From Vibrio intestinalis (lineage in GTDB: Bacteria; Pseudomonadota; Gammaproteobacteria; Enterobacterales; Vibrionaceae), in NCBI RefSeq assembly GCF_025195085.2, contig NZ_JANAVY020000013.1, positions 48,729 to 112,728 on the forward strand: DNA of 64,000 nucleotides, in the 5' to 3' direction. The notes beneath the pieces were generated by a model. It searched no databases and was not told where the DNA came from. It saw only the letters and a list, made by a program, of their open reading frames with translations. The position numbers and the translations under genes are program-made. Below, one piece after another: positions 33,451 to 44,852 of this stretch (position 1 is the first letter of the stretch; each line of letters starts with the position of its first letter).

Positions 33451-34983
33451 TTATTTAACGATAACTTTACCAGACATTTCAGCTGGGATTTCTAGACCAG
33501 CAAGGCTTAGCATTGTTGGTGCTAGGTCAGACAGTTTACCGCCTTCAACAAACTCAACTTGTTTGCTGCCTACGTATGCTAGAGGCACTGGTAGGTTAGT
33601 GTGCGCAGTGTGGATACCGCCTGTTTCAGGGTCGATCATCATTTCTGCGTTACCGTGGTCAGCGGTTACTAGAAGTTGACCATCAACTTCGTTGATCGCT
33701 TCGATAACACGGCCCATGCACTCGTCGATAGCTTCAATAGCTTTCTTCGCTGCTTCGTAAACGCCAGTGTGACCAACCATGTCAGGGTTAGGGTAGTTAC
33801 AGATGATAGTGTCGTACTTACCTGACTTGATAGCTTCAACTAGCTTGTCAGTTAGCTCTGGAGAGCTCATCTCTGGTTGTAGGTCGTAAGTTGCAACTTT
33901 TGGAGAAGCAACGATTTGACGATCTTCACCTTCAAATTCGTTTTCAACACCACCGTTAAAGAAGAAAGTTACGTGTGCGTATTTCTCAGTTTCAGAGATA
34001 CGTAGCTGAGTTTTACCTTGTTTAGATAACCACTCACCGTAAGTGTTCTCTAGAGATGCTGGTGGGAATGCGATCGCTAGTGGGATGTCCGCTGCGTATT
34101 GCGTTAGCATAACAAAGTTGATTGCTGGGAATACAGCGCGCTCGAAGCCATCAAATGCTGGTACGAAAGTACGAGTGATTTGACGTGCACGGTCAGCACG
34201 GTAGTTCATGAAGATAACAGCATCGCCGTCTTCAACGATCGCGTCTTCTTGGTCAGCTGTTTTGATTGCTGTCGCTTTAACAAACTCATCGTTTTCTTCA
34301 CGTGCGTAAGCCGCTTCAAGGCCAGCAACTGCTGATTCAGCAGTGAACTCAGCTTTCGCTTGAGTGATTAGATCGTAAGCAACTTGAACTCGATCCCAGT
34401 TGTTGTCACGGTCCATCGCGTAGTAACGACCTACTAGAGATGCGACACGACCTTTGCCTAGTTTAGCGAATAGGTCTTGGAAGCGTTGCAGAGAGTTCTC
34501 TGCGCTACGTGGTGGCGTGTCACGGCCGTCAAGGAAGCAGTGTAGGTAGATCTTCTCTGCGCCACGTGCTGCTGCCATTTCAACGGCTGCGTAGATGTGG
34601 TCTTCGTGAGAGTGTACGCCACCTGGAGACATAAGACCCATGATGTGTACGGCTTTTTCACCTTTAACTGCTGCATCGATAGCTTCAACAAGTGCTGCTG
34701 TTTCAGCAAACTCACCGTCAGCAATAGACTTAGTGATACGAGTTAGGTCTTGGTATACAACGCGGCCTGCACCGATGTTTGTGTGACCTACTTCAGAGTT
34801 ACCCATTTGACCATCAGGTAGACCTACGTCCATGCCTGAAGCAGCGATTAGAGTGTTTGGGTTGTTGCTAAATAGCTTATCCAAGTTTGGAGTTTCCGCA
34901 TTTGCAACCGCGTTATTTGCTGTATCTTCACGGTGTCCGTAACCGTCAAGAATTACTAGAGCCAATGGCTTCTTAGCAGACAT
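33451..34983 (-). CDS. gpmM: 2,3-bisphosphoglycerate-independent phosphoglycerate mutase
   Basis: A 510-residue alkaline-phosphatase-superfamily enzyme. The metal ligand D13 is in ILDGYG and the phosphoserine nucleophile S63 in [23 protein letters not shown] and HTAHTN near the end supply further metal ligands. ATG 34983 follows GAGG by eight bases and matches the family start; an 18-residue upstream extension does not. It interconverts 3- and 2-phosphoglycerate in glycolysis using Mn2+. Confidence 0.97.
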   Translation of the reverse strand: MSAKKPLALVILDGYGHREDTANNAVANAETPNLDKLFSNNPNTLIAASGMDVGLPDGQMGNSEVGHTNIGAGRVVYQDLTRITKSIADGEFAETAALVEAIDAAVKGEKAVHIMGLMSPGGVHSHEDHIYAAVEMAAARGAEKIYLHCFLDGRDTPPRSAENSLQRFQDLFAKLGKGRVASLVGRYYAMDRDNNWDRVQVAYDLITQAKAEFTAESAVAGLEAAYAREENDEFVKATAIKTADQEDAIVEDGDAVIFMNYRADRARQITRTFVPAFDGFERAVFPAINFVMLTQYAADIPLAIAFPPASLENTYGEWLSKQGKTQLRISETEKYAHVTFFFNGGVENEFEGEDRQIVASPKVATYDLQPEMSSPELTDKLVEAIKSGKYDTIICNYPNPDMVGHTGVYEAAKKAIEAIDECMGRVIEAINEVDGQLLVTADHGNAEMMIDPETGGIHTAHTNLPVPLAYVGSKQVEFVEGGKLSDLAPTMLSLAGLEIPAEMSGKVIVK

Positions 34984-35255
34984 AGATAAAACCTCGTCAA
35001 ATTTAAGTAACTTTTGGTATTGGGCATAGTTACCCAATGGCCTTGAAACAAAACTAGCGTAATTTTACTACACTTTTTAACCAAAACTGTAGGTTAAGAT
35101 CAAATATTGTTTGTGATTTCGCGTAGCTATCTTTCATTGAGTAGCCTCATTTTTCTTAAGACTACATTGATAATGGGTATTATTCTCACCCAAAAGATAA
35201 GAATGTAAAGATGAAATTACCGATTGAATCGATAGCAATTTGCGTAATATATCTT

Positions 35256-36143
35256 CTACTGAACCAAGATCCCTGTGCCACAGACAGCCAATATTGCTCC
35301 TAACCAAGCATACCGATTTGGTCTGCGTTTGGTGTAAATCCAAAGTATAGGCAAAAGCATAATCGGTGTTGTAGAAGACAGTAGCGCAACCATGCCCACA
35401 TCGCCTTCTTGTAAGGCATACAAGATCAATGTCATGCCAACCGCCATGGCAAGAAAGCCATTGAGTGCCGTGATGACAAAGATTTTTACGGTCATGGCGT
35501 TATGTGAGCGCGCCAATTTCGCTCCGGTAAAGAAGAACAAGCAATGAGCACTAAATGCGGTCATCATTCTTAATGCGGAAGCGGCGACAGGGTCGATGTC
35601 TGTTTGCATTACAGGTTTTGCGATAATACCACCTAGCGCTTGGCAAAGTGCGGCGAGTAGGCCAAGTCCAACCCCAATACTCACCTTGCCTTTGATGGTT
35701 TCTAGCTGATTACTGTCTTGCCCTCTGCGGCCAAAAAATATCGCGGTGACCACACCAACAAATACTAGACTGGCGCCAATGAACTCCCATTGCGTCATAC
35801 GTTCAGTGAAAAGAAAATAGCCTAATACGGCAGAGAAAACTGCATGGCATGAAAAGAGTAAACCGGCCTGCCTAGGCCCCATTCGATTGAGACAAGCAAA
35901 TAATGCAGTGTCACCAATGAAGATACCGATAAGGCCTGAGAGTAGCATGGCAGATAACGCAGACACAGTGACGCTATCCCAGCCACCGGTATACCAAGCC
36001 ATAGAGGCGAGAATTAGGCTAGTGCATCCCATACGCCAGCGGCTATAGGAAAAGGTACCTAGATGTTGAGCAGGAGCGACCGAAAGTAAACTGGCGATAG
36101 CCCAAAGAAATGCGGCAGCAAGTGCCAGCCATTCGTATCCCAT
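35256..36143 (-). CDS. EamA/DMT-family transporter
   Basis: A 295-residue protein with ten predicted membrane helices in two EamA repeats (about 1-135 and 150-290). The final helix ends in GTGILVQ. DMT carriers export amino acids, nucleotide sugars or drugs; the substrate cannot be told from sequence. It lies downstream of the chemoreceptor gene on the same strand, separated by a gap containing an 11-bp inverted repeat. Confidence 0.82.
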   Translation of the reverse strand: MGYEWLALAAAFLWAIASLLSVAPAQHLGTFSYSRWRMGCTSLILASMAWYTGGWDSVTVSALSAMLLSGLIGIFIGDTALFACLNRMGPRQAGLLFSCHAVFSAVLGYFLFTERMTQWEFIGASLVFVGVVTAIFFGRRGQDSNQLETIKGKVSIGVGLGLLAALCQALGGIIAKPVMQTDIDPVAASALRMMTAFSAHCLFFFTGAKLARSHNAMTVKIFVITALNGFLAMAVGMTLILYALQEGDVGMVALLSSTTPIMLLPILWIYTKRRPNRYAWLGAILAVCGTGILVQ

Positions 36144-36168
36144 TGATTAACTCATCCATGTTTGGGAT

Positions 36169-36195
36169 GCCCATGTAACGGGGTGTTACATGGGC
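36169..36195. repeat. 11-bp inverted repeat between the chemoreceptor and DMT genes
   Basis: GCCCATGTAAC (36169-36179), five-base loop, GTTACATGGGC (36185-36195). It has no T-run on either strand, so it fits a protein-binding site or RNA hairpin better than an intrinsic terminator. Confidence 0.65.
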
Positions 36196-36235
36196 GAGGC
36201 TGACAATATGCCTTAATTTAGATTGGATAGATAGA

Positions 36236-38116
36236 TCAGACTTTAAAGCGGGCGACTGCTTGGCTCATCTCTTGTGCTGAGTGGTACATGTCGGTAGCAC
36301 TTTCACTGCTTGAAACCGCTTGTTGCGATAGCACATCAGAGGCATCTTTAATGCCTTGGGTGTTACGGCTGATGTCTTCACTTACTGCGCGCTGCTCTTC
36401 GGCTGCACTTGCGATTTGCAGTGCCATGTCGTTGATTTGGCTAATCGCAGAGGTGATTTCACTTAAGCTCTCAAACGCTTGCTGTGCGTACTCCACACTG
36501 GTGTCAGCCAAAGAAGTACTGCTCTGCATGCTTGTTACTGCTTGCTTAGTATTGCTTTGCAGCGTTTCAATCATAGTACGAATTTCTTCGGTTGATCCGT
36601 GGGTACGTTGGCTCAATACGCGAACCTCATCCGCAACGACAGCAAAGCCACGGCCTTGGTCACCAGCACGCGCTGCTTCAATCGCCGCATTCAGTGCAAG
36701 CAAGTTAGTTTGCTCAGCGATCTCTTGAATGGTCGAAAGGATCTGATTAATGCTCTGAGTATTGTTTTCGAGTTCAGAGATAACTCCAGCTGCGGCAGTA
36801 ACTTGCTCTGCAAGATCAACAATGGCTTCACGGTTTTTCTGAATCACTTGTTGGCCAGCTTCACAAGCCGTTGACGAGCTTTGTGATGCACTTGCTGTAA
36901 GCTCTGCGTGGTTTGCGACTTCAGCAGCGGTTGCTGACATTTCATGGATAGCCGTCGCAATCTGGTTAACATCGTTCTGCTGGTTTTCTACTTGCTGGTT
37001 AGATTGTTGTGACAGCTGGTTCGCTTGATCGGCTAAATTCGCCAGATTATCACTGCGGCTAATGATGCTCTTAATCATTTGCTGCATCTGCTCTAAGAAG
37101 TGGTTAACGTGCTCAGCCAGCTCGCCGATCTCATCCATACGTTCAATTTTGATGCGCTGAGTTAGGTCACCTTCACCTTGAGAAAGCTCTTTCAATGCAC
37201 TCGACAATACTTGCAGTGGCGCAAGCAGCTTAGTGATCACGTAGGTGCTGATTGAAGCGATGATGATGTAAAGAATGATTGAAGCTATCGTCGTGAAACG
37301 CACTTGCTCAGAAACAGAGGCGAACGCCATGCCTTCATCTACAACAATACCAAGTGACCATTGGGTGTTTGGCACGCGATCCATATAAATCAGCTTATCG
37401 CCTTGGTTTGGCCAACTAATGGTTGAGAGGGAAGAGTTATCGATAAGTTGTGCGATTTTCTCTTTATTTAGCGATGGGTTGAGATCGGTAATCGCCTTTT
37501 GAGTCAGGCTTTCATCTTGATAAGCCACAATGTTATTGCTGCCATCAATTAGGAAAGCAAAACCATCGTTATCTAGGCTTACGTTCAATACTTCATCGAT
37601 GATGTTAGTCACGGTTAAGTCTGCAGCCAATACGCCGTTACTTGCGCCACTGAATGCTTTAGCAAAGCTGACAACGATGCTGCCATCAAAGTCTTGATAA
37701 GGTTCGGTCAGTACTAATCCGTTTGACGATTTCGCATCTTGATACCAAGGACGAGTACGTGGGTCGTAATCTGCTGGCCAATCTTCCGTTTTATCACCGT
37801 AAGAGATGCTGCCATCTTCAAAACCCGCATAAACGGATAGGAAGTTACCAGCGCGCTTGGTGATAAGCATTTCACGCTCGTGATCAGGAGAATCTAAAAT
37901 GGTTTTTTCGTTCGCCAACATCATATTGCTGCGAATGGCTAACCAATCACTGATGTAGCGCGTGGTCGCTACACTAACGTTAGACATTTCGCTATGAATA
38001 GCAGAAGAGGTTTCTTGTTTTAGTTGGCTAATCGAAATGTAGGCTTGAACGCCACTTACTATGGCAATAATGATAGCAATGGCTATTTGAATCTTAAGTT
38101 TAATGGTGCGTCTCAT
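36236..38116 (-). CDS. Methyl-accepting chemotaxis protein with dCache sensor
   Basis: A 626-residue chemoreceptor. An N-terminal membrane helix (about 8-27) precedes a periplasmic domain with dCache_1 character ([32 protein letters not shown]). A second helix near 275-295 is followed by HAMP and the signalling domain with the hairpin tip [18 protein letters not shown]. The ATG at 38116 follows GGAG by seven bases. dCache receptors often sense amino acids or small organic acids; the ligand is unknown. It is a single gene without chemotaxis neighbours, as is usual for Vibrio receptors. Confidence 0.92.
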   Translation of the reverse strand: MRRTIKLKIQIAIAIIIAIVSGVQAYISISQLKQETSSAIHSEMSNVSVATTRYISDWLAIRSNMMLANEKTILDSPDHEREMLITKRAGNFLSVYAGFEDGSISYGDKTEDWPADYDPRTRPWYQDAKSSNGLVLTEPYQDFDGSIVVSFAKAFSGASNGVLAADLTVTNIIDEVLNVSLDNDGFAFLIDGSNNIVAYQDESLTQKAITDLNPSLNKEKIAQLIDNSSLSTISWPNQGDKLIYMDRVPNTQWSLGIVVDEGMAFASVSEQVRFTTIASIILYIIIASISTYVITKLLAPLQVLSSALKELSQGEGDLTQRIKIERMDEIGELAEHVNHFLEQMQQMIKSIISRSDNLANLADQANQLSQQSNQQVENQQNDVNQIATAIHEMSATAAEVANHAELTASASQSSSTACEAGQQVIQKNREAIVDLAEQVTAAAGVISELENNTQSINQILSTIQEIAEQTNLLALNAAIEAARAGDQGRGFAVVADEVRVLSQRTHGSTEEIRTMIETLQSNTKQAVTSMQSSTSLADTSVEYAQQAFESLSEITSAISQINDMALQIASAAEEQRAVSEDISRNTQGIKDASDVLSQQAVSSSESATDMYHSAQEMSQAVARFKV

Positions 38117-38360
38117 TGTGTTACTCCGTAAGAGAGACAATGGTAAGAATGTCGATTGTCGTTGTTATTATCAAGGCTGATTGAGTGTAAGTATTTGATT
38201 TGTAAATCGCCTTTTTGTAGCACGATGCTATATAAAAACCGTATGCAATAACTTGAACTGAACGATCATTCCTGAACTTGGTCGCAAAAAAGCCTATTTT
38301 ATATAAAGCTATTTATCAAAAGCGTGATCTTTAGCCAAAATGTTACTAGAGGTAACTGAG

Positions 38361-38392
38361 CCGCCATTCAATTCGAGTGAATGGAATGGCGG
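38361..38392. repeat. Inverted repeat after the SLC13 transporter gene
   Basis: CCGCCATTC (38361-38369) pairs with GAATGGCGG (38384-38392); an inner CATTCA/TGAATG pairing is an alternative. It lies 12 bp beyond the transporter stop and probably closes its transcript, although the T-run is missing. Confidence 0.6.
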
Positions 38393-38403
38393 TAGAGGAA
38401 GGG

Positions 38404-39825
38404 TTAGGTGAATAGCCAAGCGGCTAAGTAGACGATCATTAGGCCGATAACACCGATGATGACACCTGTTTTCGCCATATCTTTGCTTTCTACCAAGCCA
38501 GTAGAATAGGCCAGTGAGTTTGGCGGCGTCGATACGGGTAAAATCATACCCAGAGAAGCAGAGAAGGCGACGACGACAAGTAGGCCTTGTAAGCCACCAA
38601 CGCTGTCTAAACTTTGCATTGAAACACCAATCGCGGCTGCGATAGGCATAAGCAAGTTGGCAGTAGCGGTATTGGACATAAAGTTAGCCATCAACCAACA
38701 AACAATCGATAGCGTAACAATGACCGCGGCTGGAGAGAGAGACTCGTAATCAATTGCGTGAGCCAGTGCTTCCGCCAAGCCTGTTTTATCTAAGCCAATA
38801 CCAATCGCAATACCACCGGCCACAAGCCACAACACGTCCCAGTTTATTTGCTTTAGTTCAGGTTTACCCATGATGCCAGTTAAGGTGAATACCGCGAGTG
38901 GAATGATTGAAACTACATAGGTATTCATGCCATGCAGTTTGGTGGTCATCCATAGCAGAATGGTCACTGCGAACGTAATGTAAACCACAATAGCGCGCCA
39001 GTTCTTTTGGAATTGCCCATCCAACTTCAGCACCATTTTTTCTTGTTGAGAAGGGAACAGCTTTTGTAATAAGAACCATGCAATGGTCAGTTGGATTATC
39101 ACAAAAGGTAGACCCATCATCATCCAAGAAAGAAAGTCGATGGCGTTCTCACCGGTTAGATACTGAAGGGCGATGGCGTTGGGTGGGGTACCAATTGGCG
39201 TAGCAATACCACCAGTGTTAGCGGCAATTGGAATACACAACACTAAAGCCTTAACACCGACATCACCTTTCGGCGCAGACGCCACAATTGGGCCCAATAA
39301 AGCGAGCATCATTACTGTGGTTGCTGTGTTTGACATAAACATTGAAAACACGGCGGTAATTAACATCAACCCCAGCATGATGAATTTGGGTTGTGTACCA
39401 AATGGCTTAAGCAGCACTCGCGCAAGGTTGTTATCCAGCTCGTATTTTGACGCTGCAATCGCCAGTGCGAAGCCACCCATAAACAGAATGATGATAGGTG
39501 AGGAAAAGGCGCTGAATATATCGGTGTACACCATCAACTCCCCCAGATCATGACCGGCTGGTGGATTACGAAATAGATGTAAGCCTTTATCAGAGATCAT
39601 GACCAATTCAAGGGCGATGATCAGGATGGAAGTGGCAAAAACAGGGACAGGTTCCAACACCCACAAAAGAGCAGCGAGTAGAAAAATGGCGAGTAATCGA
39701 TGTTGGATCAACGTCAGGTCATCAATCGGGATTAAATCGATGGGCATAAACAGCACACCAATAGGAAGCCCGAAGCAGACCAGTAGTTTTATTATCATGC
39801 CGGGATGAATCTTGGTCATAGGCAA
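38404..39825 (-). CDS. SLC13/DASS-family sodium:anion symporter
   Basis: A 473-residue protein with about 11 to 13 membrane helices. The two SNT motifs of the family are visible (FMSNTATTVMML and FMSNTATANLLMP) together with PIGTPPNA and PVSTPPNS, which bind sodium and substrate carboxylate. Relatives carry succinate, malate, citrate or sulfate with Na+. This is fitting in a marine bacterium, but the substrate is not decidable here. It is unlinked to any regulator. Confidence 0.88.
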   Translation of the reverse strand: MPMTKIHPGMIIKLLVCFGLPIGVLFMPIDLIPIDDLTLIQHRLLAIFLLAALLWVLEPVPVFATSILIIALELVMISDKGLHLFRNPPAGHDLGELMVYTDIFSAFSSPIIILFMGGFALAIAASKYELDNNLARVLLKPFGTQPKFIMLGLMLITAVFSMFMSNTATTVMMLALLGPIVASAPKGDVGVKALVLCIPIAANTGGIATPIGTPPNAIALQYLTGENAIDFLSWMMMGLPFVIIQLTIAWFLLQKLFPSQQEKMVLKLDGQFQKNWRAIVVYITFAVTILLWMTTKLHGMNTYVVSIIPLAVFTLTGIMGKPELKQINWDVLWLVAGGIAIGIGLDKTGLAEALAHAIDYESLSPAAVIVTLSIVCWLMANFMSNTATANLLMPIAAAIGVSMQSLDSVGGLQGLLVVVAFSASLGMILPVSTPPNSLAYSTGLVESKDMAKTGVIIGVIGLMIVYLAAWLFT

Positions 39826-39956
39826 TTATACCCTCACACTTATGCTTTCAGATACGACAGAGGTGTAGAGTAAAAGATAACCAAATTAGGGTCTTAGACT
39901 GAGGTTATAGTTTTGAAAAAGTGGTTAAAAATGTTGCAGTTGATTTGTCTTTGGTC

Positions 39957-39988
39957 AAAAAAATCCCCGAATAATTCGGGGATTTTTT
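39957..39988. terminator. psd terminator (bidirectional in form)
   Basis: AAAATCCCCGAA-TAA-TTCGGGGATTTT with A and T runs on both sides, seven bases beyond the psd stop on the minus strand. Confidence 0.92.
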
Positions 39989-39994
39989 AGCATA

Positions 39995-40861
39995 CTATTC
40001 AGCGTCAACTTGGTGAGCGTAAGGAGTACCCATCACCGTTGGTTGATTGTGTTGCATAGAATCATCAAAACGGATTTTATCTTTAGCAAACAAGTTGATA
40101 ACGGTTGAACCTAATTTGAAGCGGCCCATTTCTTCGCCTTTCTTCAATACAATCGCTTTGTCACCTTCTGCTGGGTAGTCCCAACGATAAACTGTGTTGC
40201 CGCGAGGTGGTGTAACCGTACCTGCCCAAATTAGCTCAATGCTACCCACGATAGTTGCACCAACTAATACCTGTGCCATTGGGCCAAACTCGGTATCAAA
40301 GATACATACTACACGCTCGTTGCGAGCAAATAGGTTAGGCACGTTTTCTGCTGTTAATGGGTTTACAGAGAATAGGTCACCTGGCACGTAGATCATCTGA
40401 CGCAATACACCATCGCATGGCATGTGTACGCGGTGGTAATCGCTTGGTGATAGGTACAGAGTAGCAAATTCACCATCGGTGAACTCTTCTGCAATTTCAG
40501 CATCACCACCAAGTAGTTCTTGAGCAGTAAAGTCATGACCTTTGGCTTGAATCAGCTTGCCATCAGTAATTGGGCCGAATTGGCTTACGCAAGCATCAGC
40601 TGGGTGCGTGATCACTGATTCACCTTCAGTAATAGGGCGCGCGCCTTCTTTTAGCTCACGAACGAAAAACTCATTAAAAGTTTTAAAATGCTTTGGATCT
40701 GAATGAAGCGCTTCATCCATGTTTACTTTGTATTGTTTGATAAACCAGCGGATGATCGCTGTGGTTAGACCGCCAGCTTTTGCTGAAGCCAGTTTACCCA
40801 CTAGTCGGGTTAAACCGTGTTGTGGAATCCAGTATTGCAGTCCAACTTTAATCTTATCCAT
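39995..40861 (-). CDS. psd: Phosphatidylserine decarboxylase proenzyme
   Basis: A 288-residue proenzyme with the self-cleavage motif LGST at 250-253; cleavage before S252 would create the pyruvoyl group. ATG 40861 ([11 protein letters not shown]) is the family start; a TTG five codons upstream is less likely. The enzyme makes phosphatidylethanolamine at the inner membrane. It lies 99 bp after rsgA on the same strand, as in E. coli (rsgA-psd). Confidence 0.96.
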   Translation of the reverse strand: MDKIKVGLQYWIPQHGLTRLVGKLASAKAGGLTTAIIRWFIKQYKVNMDEALHSDPKHFKTFNEFFVRELKEGARPITEGESVITHPADACVSQFGPITDGKLIQAKGHDFTAQELLGGDAEIAEEFTDGEFATLYLSPSDYHRVHMPCDGVLRQMIYVPGDLFSVNPLTAENVPNLFARNERVVCIFDTEFGPMAQVLVGATIVGSIELIWAGTVTPPRGNTVYRWDYPAEGDKAIVLKKGEEMGRFKLGSTVINLFAKDKIRFDDSMQHNQPTVMGTPYAHQVDAE

Positions 40862-40960
40862 TGTGTTCAATTCCAATGTTAACTGTCTGTTTCAAACTTT
40901 AGGGCGCGAGATGTTACTCAAAAAAACAACAAAAGTCAGCAGTTGCCGATAGTCGCTGCG

Positions 40961-42016
40961 TTAAAGATCCGCTTTCTTGTTACGAGAGTACTGACGGTTT
41001 GCTTTGTTCTCAAGCATGCTTTCCAGAATGCGGTGATAGTTTTCAAAGCGAACTTCACTTATCTCACCCTCTTCCACAGCTTCTCGCAATACACAGCCAG
41101 GATCGTCAAGGTGCTTACAATCTCTAAACTTACATCCGCCAAGATAAGGACGGAACTCAACAAAGGCTTCGGTAATTTCATCTGGTTCTAAATGCCATAA
41201 GCCAAACTCACGAACTCCAGGGGAGTCTATTAGGTCGCCGCCAGACGGAATATGATACAAGCGCGCGGCTGTCGTGGTGTGTTGACCAAGGCCAGAGTTT
41301 TCAGAAACTGCCCCTTCTTCAATATCAAGCTCTGGCATTAACGCATTCACTAAGCTTGATTTACCTACGCCAGATTGACCGACAAAAATGTTGATTCGGC
41401 CATGCAGCTCTTGCTCTAACTCGGCAATCCCTTCTTTACTCTCTTTACTGACAAAAAGAACCTTGTAGCCAATATGTTCGTATTCGCTCATCCAGTCTTG
41501 GAACAGCTCTCGCTGCTCTTGGTCAAGTAGGTCAATTTTGTTTAGTACTAGTAGTGGAGCGATTTTTAATGTTTCAGCCGCGACTAAGTAACGGTCAATG
41601 ATGTTGAGTGATAGTTCTGGTAGCACTGAAGAAACAATGATCATCTGATCGATGTTTGCCGCGACAGGCTTCAGACCATCATAGTAATCAGGACGGGTAA
41701 GTACTGAGTGACGTGGCTCTACCGCTTCCACTACACCAGAGATACCTTCCATCGCCTCGTGGCCTGGGCGCCAGATAACTTTATCGCCCGACACAAGGGT
41801 TTCAATACCGCGGCGCAAGTTGCAGCGCTGAATTTCACCGGTCTCAGTATCTTCAATATCAGCATGTTGGCCAAAGCGAGTTATTACTAGGCCTTTCTTC
41901 GCTGAGCCTAGCATCGACTCATCCCATTGGATGCTCTCGTCTTTTGTCAGCTTCCTTTTTTGGTTGCTGCGCACTCGTCTTACCTGACCTTTAGTTAGCT
42001 TTTTCTTTTTTGCCAC
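40961..42016 (-). CDS. rsgA: Ribosome small-subunit-dependent GTPase RsgA
   Basis: A 351-residue circularly permuted GTPase: NKID (159-162, G4) comes before the P-loop GQSGVGKSS (213-221, G1) and DSPGV (G3). A basic N-terminus and OB fold precede it, and a C-terminal zinc knuckle includes CKFRDCKH and a later Cys. RsgA checks and releases late 30S assembly factors. It is divergent from orn. Confidence 0.96.
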   Translation of the reverse strand: MAKKKKLTKGQVRRVRSNQKRKLTKDESIQWDESMLGSAKKGLVITRFGQHADIEDTETGEIQRCNLRRGIETLVSGDKVIWRPGHEAMEGISGVVEAVEPRHSVLTRPDYYDGLKPVAANIDQMIIVSSVLPELSLNIIDRYLVAAETLKIAPLLVLNKIDLLDQEQRELFQDWMSEYEHIGYKVLFVSKESKEGIAELEQELHGRINIFVGQSGVGKSSLVNALMPELDIEEGAVSENSGLGQHTTTAARLYHIPSGGDLIDSPGVREFGLWHLEPDEITEAFVEFRPYLGGCKFRDCKHLDDPGCVLREAVEEGEISEVRFENYHRILESMLENKANRQYSRNKKADL

Positions 42017-42127
42017 GATGATCTACTTAATCTGTTTCTCTTAGGTTCGATACCGTAGATTGCTATCTTGGGTATCCGAATTTGGGTATAGTACCTTTTT
42101 TAGCGAAAAACCAATAGGCAACGATTT

Positions 42128-42673
42128 ATGTCCTTTAACGATCAGAACTTAATTTGGGTTGATCTTGAGATGACTGGGCTTGATCCAGAAACCCATAAAA
42201 TTATCGAAATTGCCACTATTGTCACCGATAGTGAATTGAATATTCTGGCGGAAGGGCCGGTGCTTGCCATCCATCAACCAGAAGAAGAACTGGCGAAGAT
42301 GGATGATTGGTGTACCAATACTCACACCAATAGTGGCTTGGTAGAACGCGTTCGCAACAGCAAAGTTGATGAACAAGAAGCGATTCGTCAAACCATCGCA
42401 TTTTTAGAAAATTGGGTTCCAAAAGGCAAGTCGCCAATCTGTGGTAACAGTATTGGTCAAGACCGTCGTTTCTTGTACAAGCACATGGCGGAGCTAGAAG
42501 AATACTTCCACTACCGTTATCTAGATGTTAGCACTCTAAAAGAGCTGACCCGCCGTTGGAAGCCAGAAGTATTAGAGGGTTTCTCTAAATCAGGCAGTCA
42601 CCTAGCGCTAGATGACATTCGTGAATCGATTGCTGAACTGAAATACTATCGCCAAACGATCTTTAGTATTTGA
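42128..42673 (+). CDS. orn: Oligoribonuclease
   Basis: A 181-residue DEDDh exonuclease: D12 and E14 in [22 protein letters not shown] in the middle and [11 protein letters not shown] with the last His and Asp. Orn degrades two-residue RNAs, including pGpG from cyclic-di-GMP. The start follows GCAACG. It is divergent from rsgA and ends in a strong terminator. Confidence 0.97.
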   Translation: MSFNDQNLIWVDLEMTGLDPETHKIIEIATIVTDSELNILAEGPVLAIHQPEEELAKMDDWCTNTHTNSGLVERVRNSKVDEQEAIRQTIAFLENWVPKGKSPICGNSIGQDRRFLYKHMAELEEYFHYRYLDVSTLKELTRRWKPEVLEGFSKSGSHLALDDIRESIAELKYYRQTIFSI

Positions 42674-42687
42674 TTGAAAGTTGAATT

Positions 42688-42717
42688 TTAAAACGCTGCC
42701 TAATGGCAGCGTTTTTT
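42688..42717 (+). terminator. orn terminator
   Basis: AAAACGCTGCC-TAAT-GGCAGCGTTTTTT; it also serves the converging lipoprotein gene. Confidence 0.92.
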
Positions 42718-42722
42718 ATTGC

Positions 42723-43439
42723 TTAAGGGATAGGTAAGAAGACAAATTGAGCGACGCCGTGAGCCACTTTGGTGATACTGCGGTTGGTTTTATCGGCTAC
42801 GATATAAGCCATCATCTCTTGGACCATTACCATTTTAGAAAAAATACGATCAAAGCTCGTATCAAATTGGCCGTCGCTGACATCATTAGTGAGTAGGAAC
42901 AGCTCTCCATTAGCATCTTTGCGGTGATATAAGCGCCAGACAAACACCTCAATGTTTCGAGCACTGTTATAAAGAGCTTGCTCATCCAATGAATCGATAA
43001 TGAAGAACTCTTGCTGGTGGTTGTAAGAGCGGCGCAACATTTCTGATAAACCGACTATCGCAGCAAACACTCTGTCTCCGGTAAAGTTCTCATCAAAAGA
43101 GAGTAAAATTGCTTCTATGCCGGTTTTTCCTTCGAGCTCGTCAAATACAAGTGGGGGGAGGTCGATAGCATCAGCCTCACCAAAAATTTGTTTCATCCGT
43201 TGTTCTACACTGACGCCTTCTGCTTTTTGCAGTTCATCTGGGTTACGGACGTAAAGCTTTCTGGTTAACTCCATCAACAGAAACTTCTGCTGTTTTACAT
43301 GAACGTCCATGACGAAGTCGACGTCAGTTTTACCTAAGTTACGGACTGGCTTGGGCATAGACCCACAGCCAGATAGTGAGAACATCAGTAACATAGCCAA
43401 GGCGCTGATTAAAAGTCGCGGCGAAAAAGTTAATGCCAT
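42723..43439 (-). CDS. Putative lipoprotein of unknown function
   Basis: A 238-residue protein starting at ATG 43439, six or seven bases from GGAG. It has a type II signal sequence with lipobox LSGC, so Cys 25 should be lipidated; the +2 residue is Gly, which favours the outer membrane. The mature region is acidic and soluble, with no domain that I recognise. The sequence SMLRRS-like stretch EMLRRSYNHQQEFF and the DEQALYNSARNIEVF region look conserved in character. The gene sits between orn and the tRNA array and is a single unit. Confidence 0.75.
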   Translation of the reverse strand: MALTFSPRLLISALAMLLMFSLSGCGSMPKPVRNLGKTDVDFVMDVHVKQQKFLLMELTRKLYVRNPDELQKAEGVSVEQRMKQIFGEADAIDLPPLVFDELEGKTGIEAILLSFDENFTGDRVFAAIVGLSEMLRRSYNHQQEFFIIDSLDEQALYNSARNIEVFVWRLYHRKDANGELFLLTNDVSDGQFDTSFDRIFSKMVMVQEMMAYIVADKTNRSITKVAHGVAQFVFLPIP

Positions 43440-43800
43440 TGCTTGCTCCATCAAATGCAATTGCAAGTGGACAACAAGAGAGATGTCCGAAAATAAGCAA
43501 CCCGTTATATATAAAATGTACGCATTTCACCAGTTTAGATAAGTTTAGAGAATCTATTTACAGCTCCATATCTCATTTGGTGCTAATTCTTGATCTCAAA
43601 TGTGTGGAAAGTCTTTGGAATCAGGAATGTTTTTGCAGGATTAAGCCGTTCATCAATCAAGCAAAATGTATAAGCCTTATACGCTTTTGTGTGCTTTTTC
43701 ATCAAACGAAAAAAAAAGTAAGGTTTTTTGCAGGAAGGACTTGCATCACAAAAAAATGCTCTTATAATTCGCAGCCCTGAACGACGGAAACGTTGTTGAT
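43440..43800. other. Gap upstream of the tRNA array
   Basis: This 361-bp stretch shows no convincing gene. It holds the presumed promoter of the lipoprotein gene and, at its right end, an A/T-tract (near 43705-43730) and the tRNA promoter. Confidence 0.6.
43741..43768 (+). promoter_or_regulatory. Promoter of the tRNA-Gly/fMet array
   Basis: TTGCAT (43741-43746), a 16-bp spacer and TATAAT (43763-43768), then the GC-rich TCGCAGCCC. An A-run and T-run upstream could be an UP element. The first tRNA begins 33 bp downstream. Confidence 0.75.
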
Positions 43801-43876
43801 GCGACACTAGCTCAGTTGGTAGAGCGCAACCTTGCCAAGGTTGAGGTCACGAGTTCGAACCTCGTGTGTCGCTCCA
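43801..43876 (+). tRNA. tRNA-Gly (GCC), copy 1
   Basis: A 76-nt cloverleaf with anticodon GCC and encoded CCA. All six copies in the array are identical in sequence. Confidence 0.97.
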
Positions 43877-43918
43877 AATTAATAAGCCATCATCATGCTT
43901 TAAATGGTGACATCCGGA

Positions 43919-43995
<77 letters not shown>

Positions 43996-44027
43996 CATTT
44001 AGATGAATTGCTGAAGCGATTTATCAT

Positions 44028-44103
44028 GCGACACTAGCTCAGTTGGTAGAGCGCAACCTTGCCAAGGTTGAGGTCACGAGTTCGAACCTCGTGTGTCGCT
44101 CCA
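44028..44103 (+). tRNA. tRNA-Gly (GCC), copy 2
   Basis: Identical to copy 1. Confidence 0.97.
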
Positions 44104-44145
44104 AATTAATAAGCCATCATCATGCTTTAAATGGTGACATCCGGA

Positions 44146-44222
<77 letters not shown>

Positions 44223-44254
44223 CATTTAGATGAATTGCTGAAGCGATTTATCAT

Positions 44255-44330
44255 GCGACACTAGCTCAGTTGGTAGAGCGCAACCTTGCCAAGGTTGAGG
44301 TCACGAGTTCGAACCTCGTGTGTCGCTCCA
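44255..44330 (+). tRNA. tRNA-Gly (GCC), copy 3
   Basis: Identical to copy 1. Confidence 0.97.
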
Positions 44331-44372
44331 AATTAATAAGCCATCATCATGCTTTAAATGGTGACATCCGGA

Positions 44373-44449
<77 letters not shown>

Positions 44450-44481
44450 CATTTAGATGAATTGCTGATGCGATTTATCAT

Positions 44482-44557
44482 GCGACACTAGCTCAGTTGG
44501 TAGAGCGCAACCTTGCCAAGGTTGAGGTCACGAGTTCGAACCTCGTGTGTCGCTCCA
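44482..44557 (+). tRNA. tRNA-Gly (GCC), copy 4
   Basis: Identical to copy 1; the spacer that follows is different from those of units 1-3. Confidence 0.97.
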
Positions 44558-44613
44558 CTTTCTTTTCGAAGAGAGAGGGAAAGTTCTCATTGTACTTAAC
44601 AATGACATCCGGA

Positions 44614-44690
<77 letters not shown>

Positions 44691-44722
44691 CATTTAGATG
44701 AATTGCTGATGCGATTTATCAT

Positions 44723-44798
44723 GCGACACTAGCTCAGTTGGTAGAGCGCAACCTTGCCAAGGTTGAGGTCACGAGTTCGAACCTCGTGTGTCGCTCCA
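44723..44798 (+). tRNA. tRNA-Gly (GCC), copy 5
   Basis: Identical to copy 1; no initiator tRNA follows it. Confidence 0.97.
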
Positions 44799-44852
44799 CT
44801 TTCTTTCTTAAGTGGTTAAATAGCTCTCATTGTGCTCTAACAGTGACAAAAT

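Noticed and set aside
35134..35343. 69-residue minus-strand open frame
   Set aside because: It overlaps the DMT transporter end in another frame and lacks a start signal; no homology recognised.
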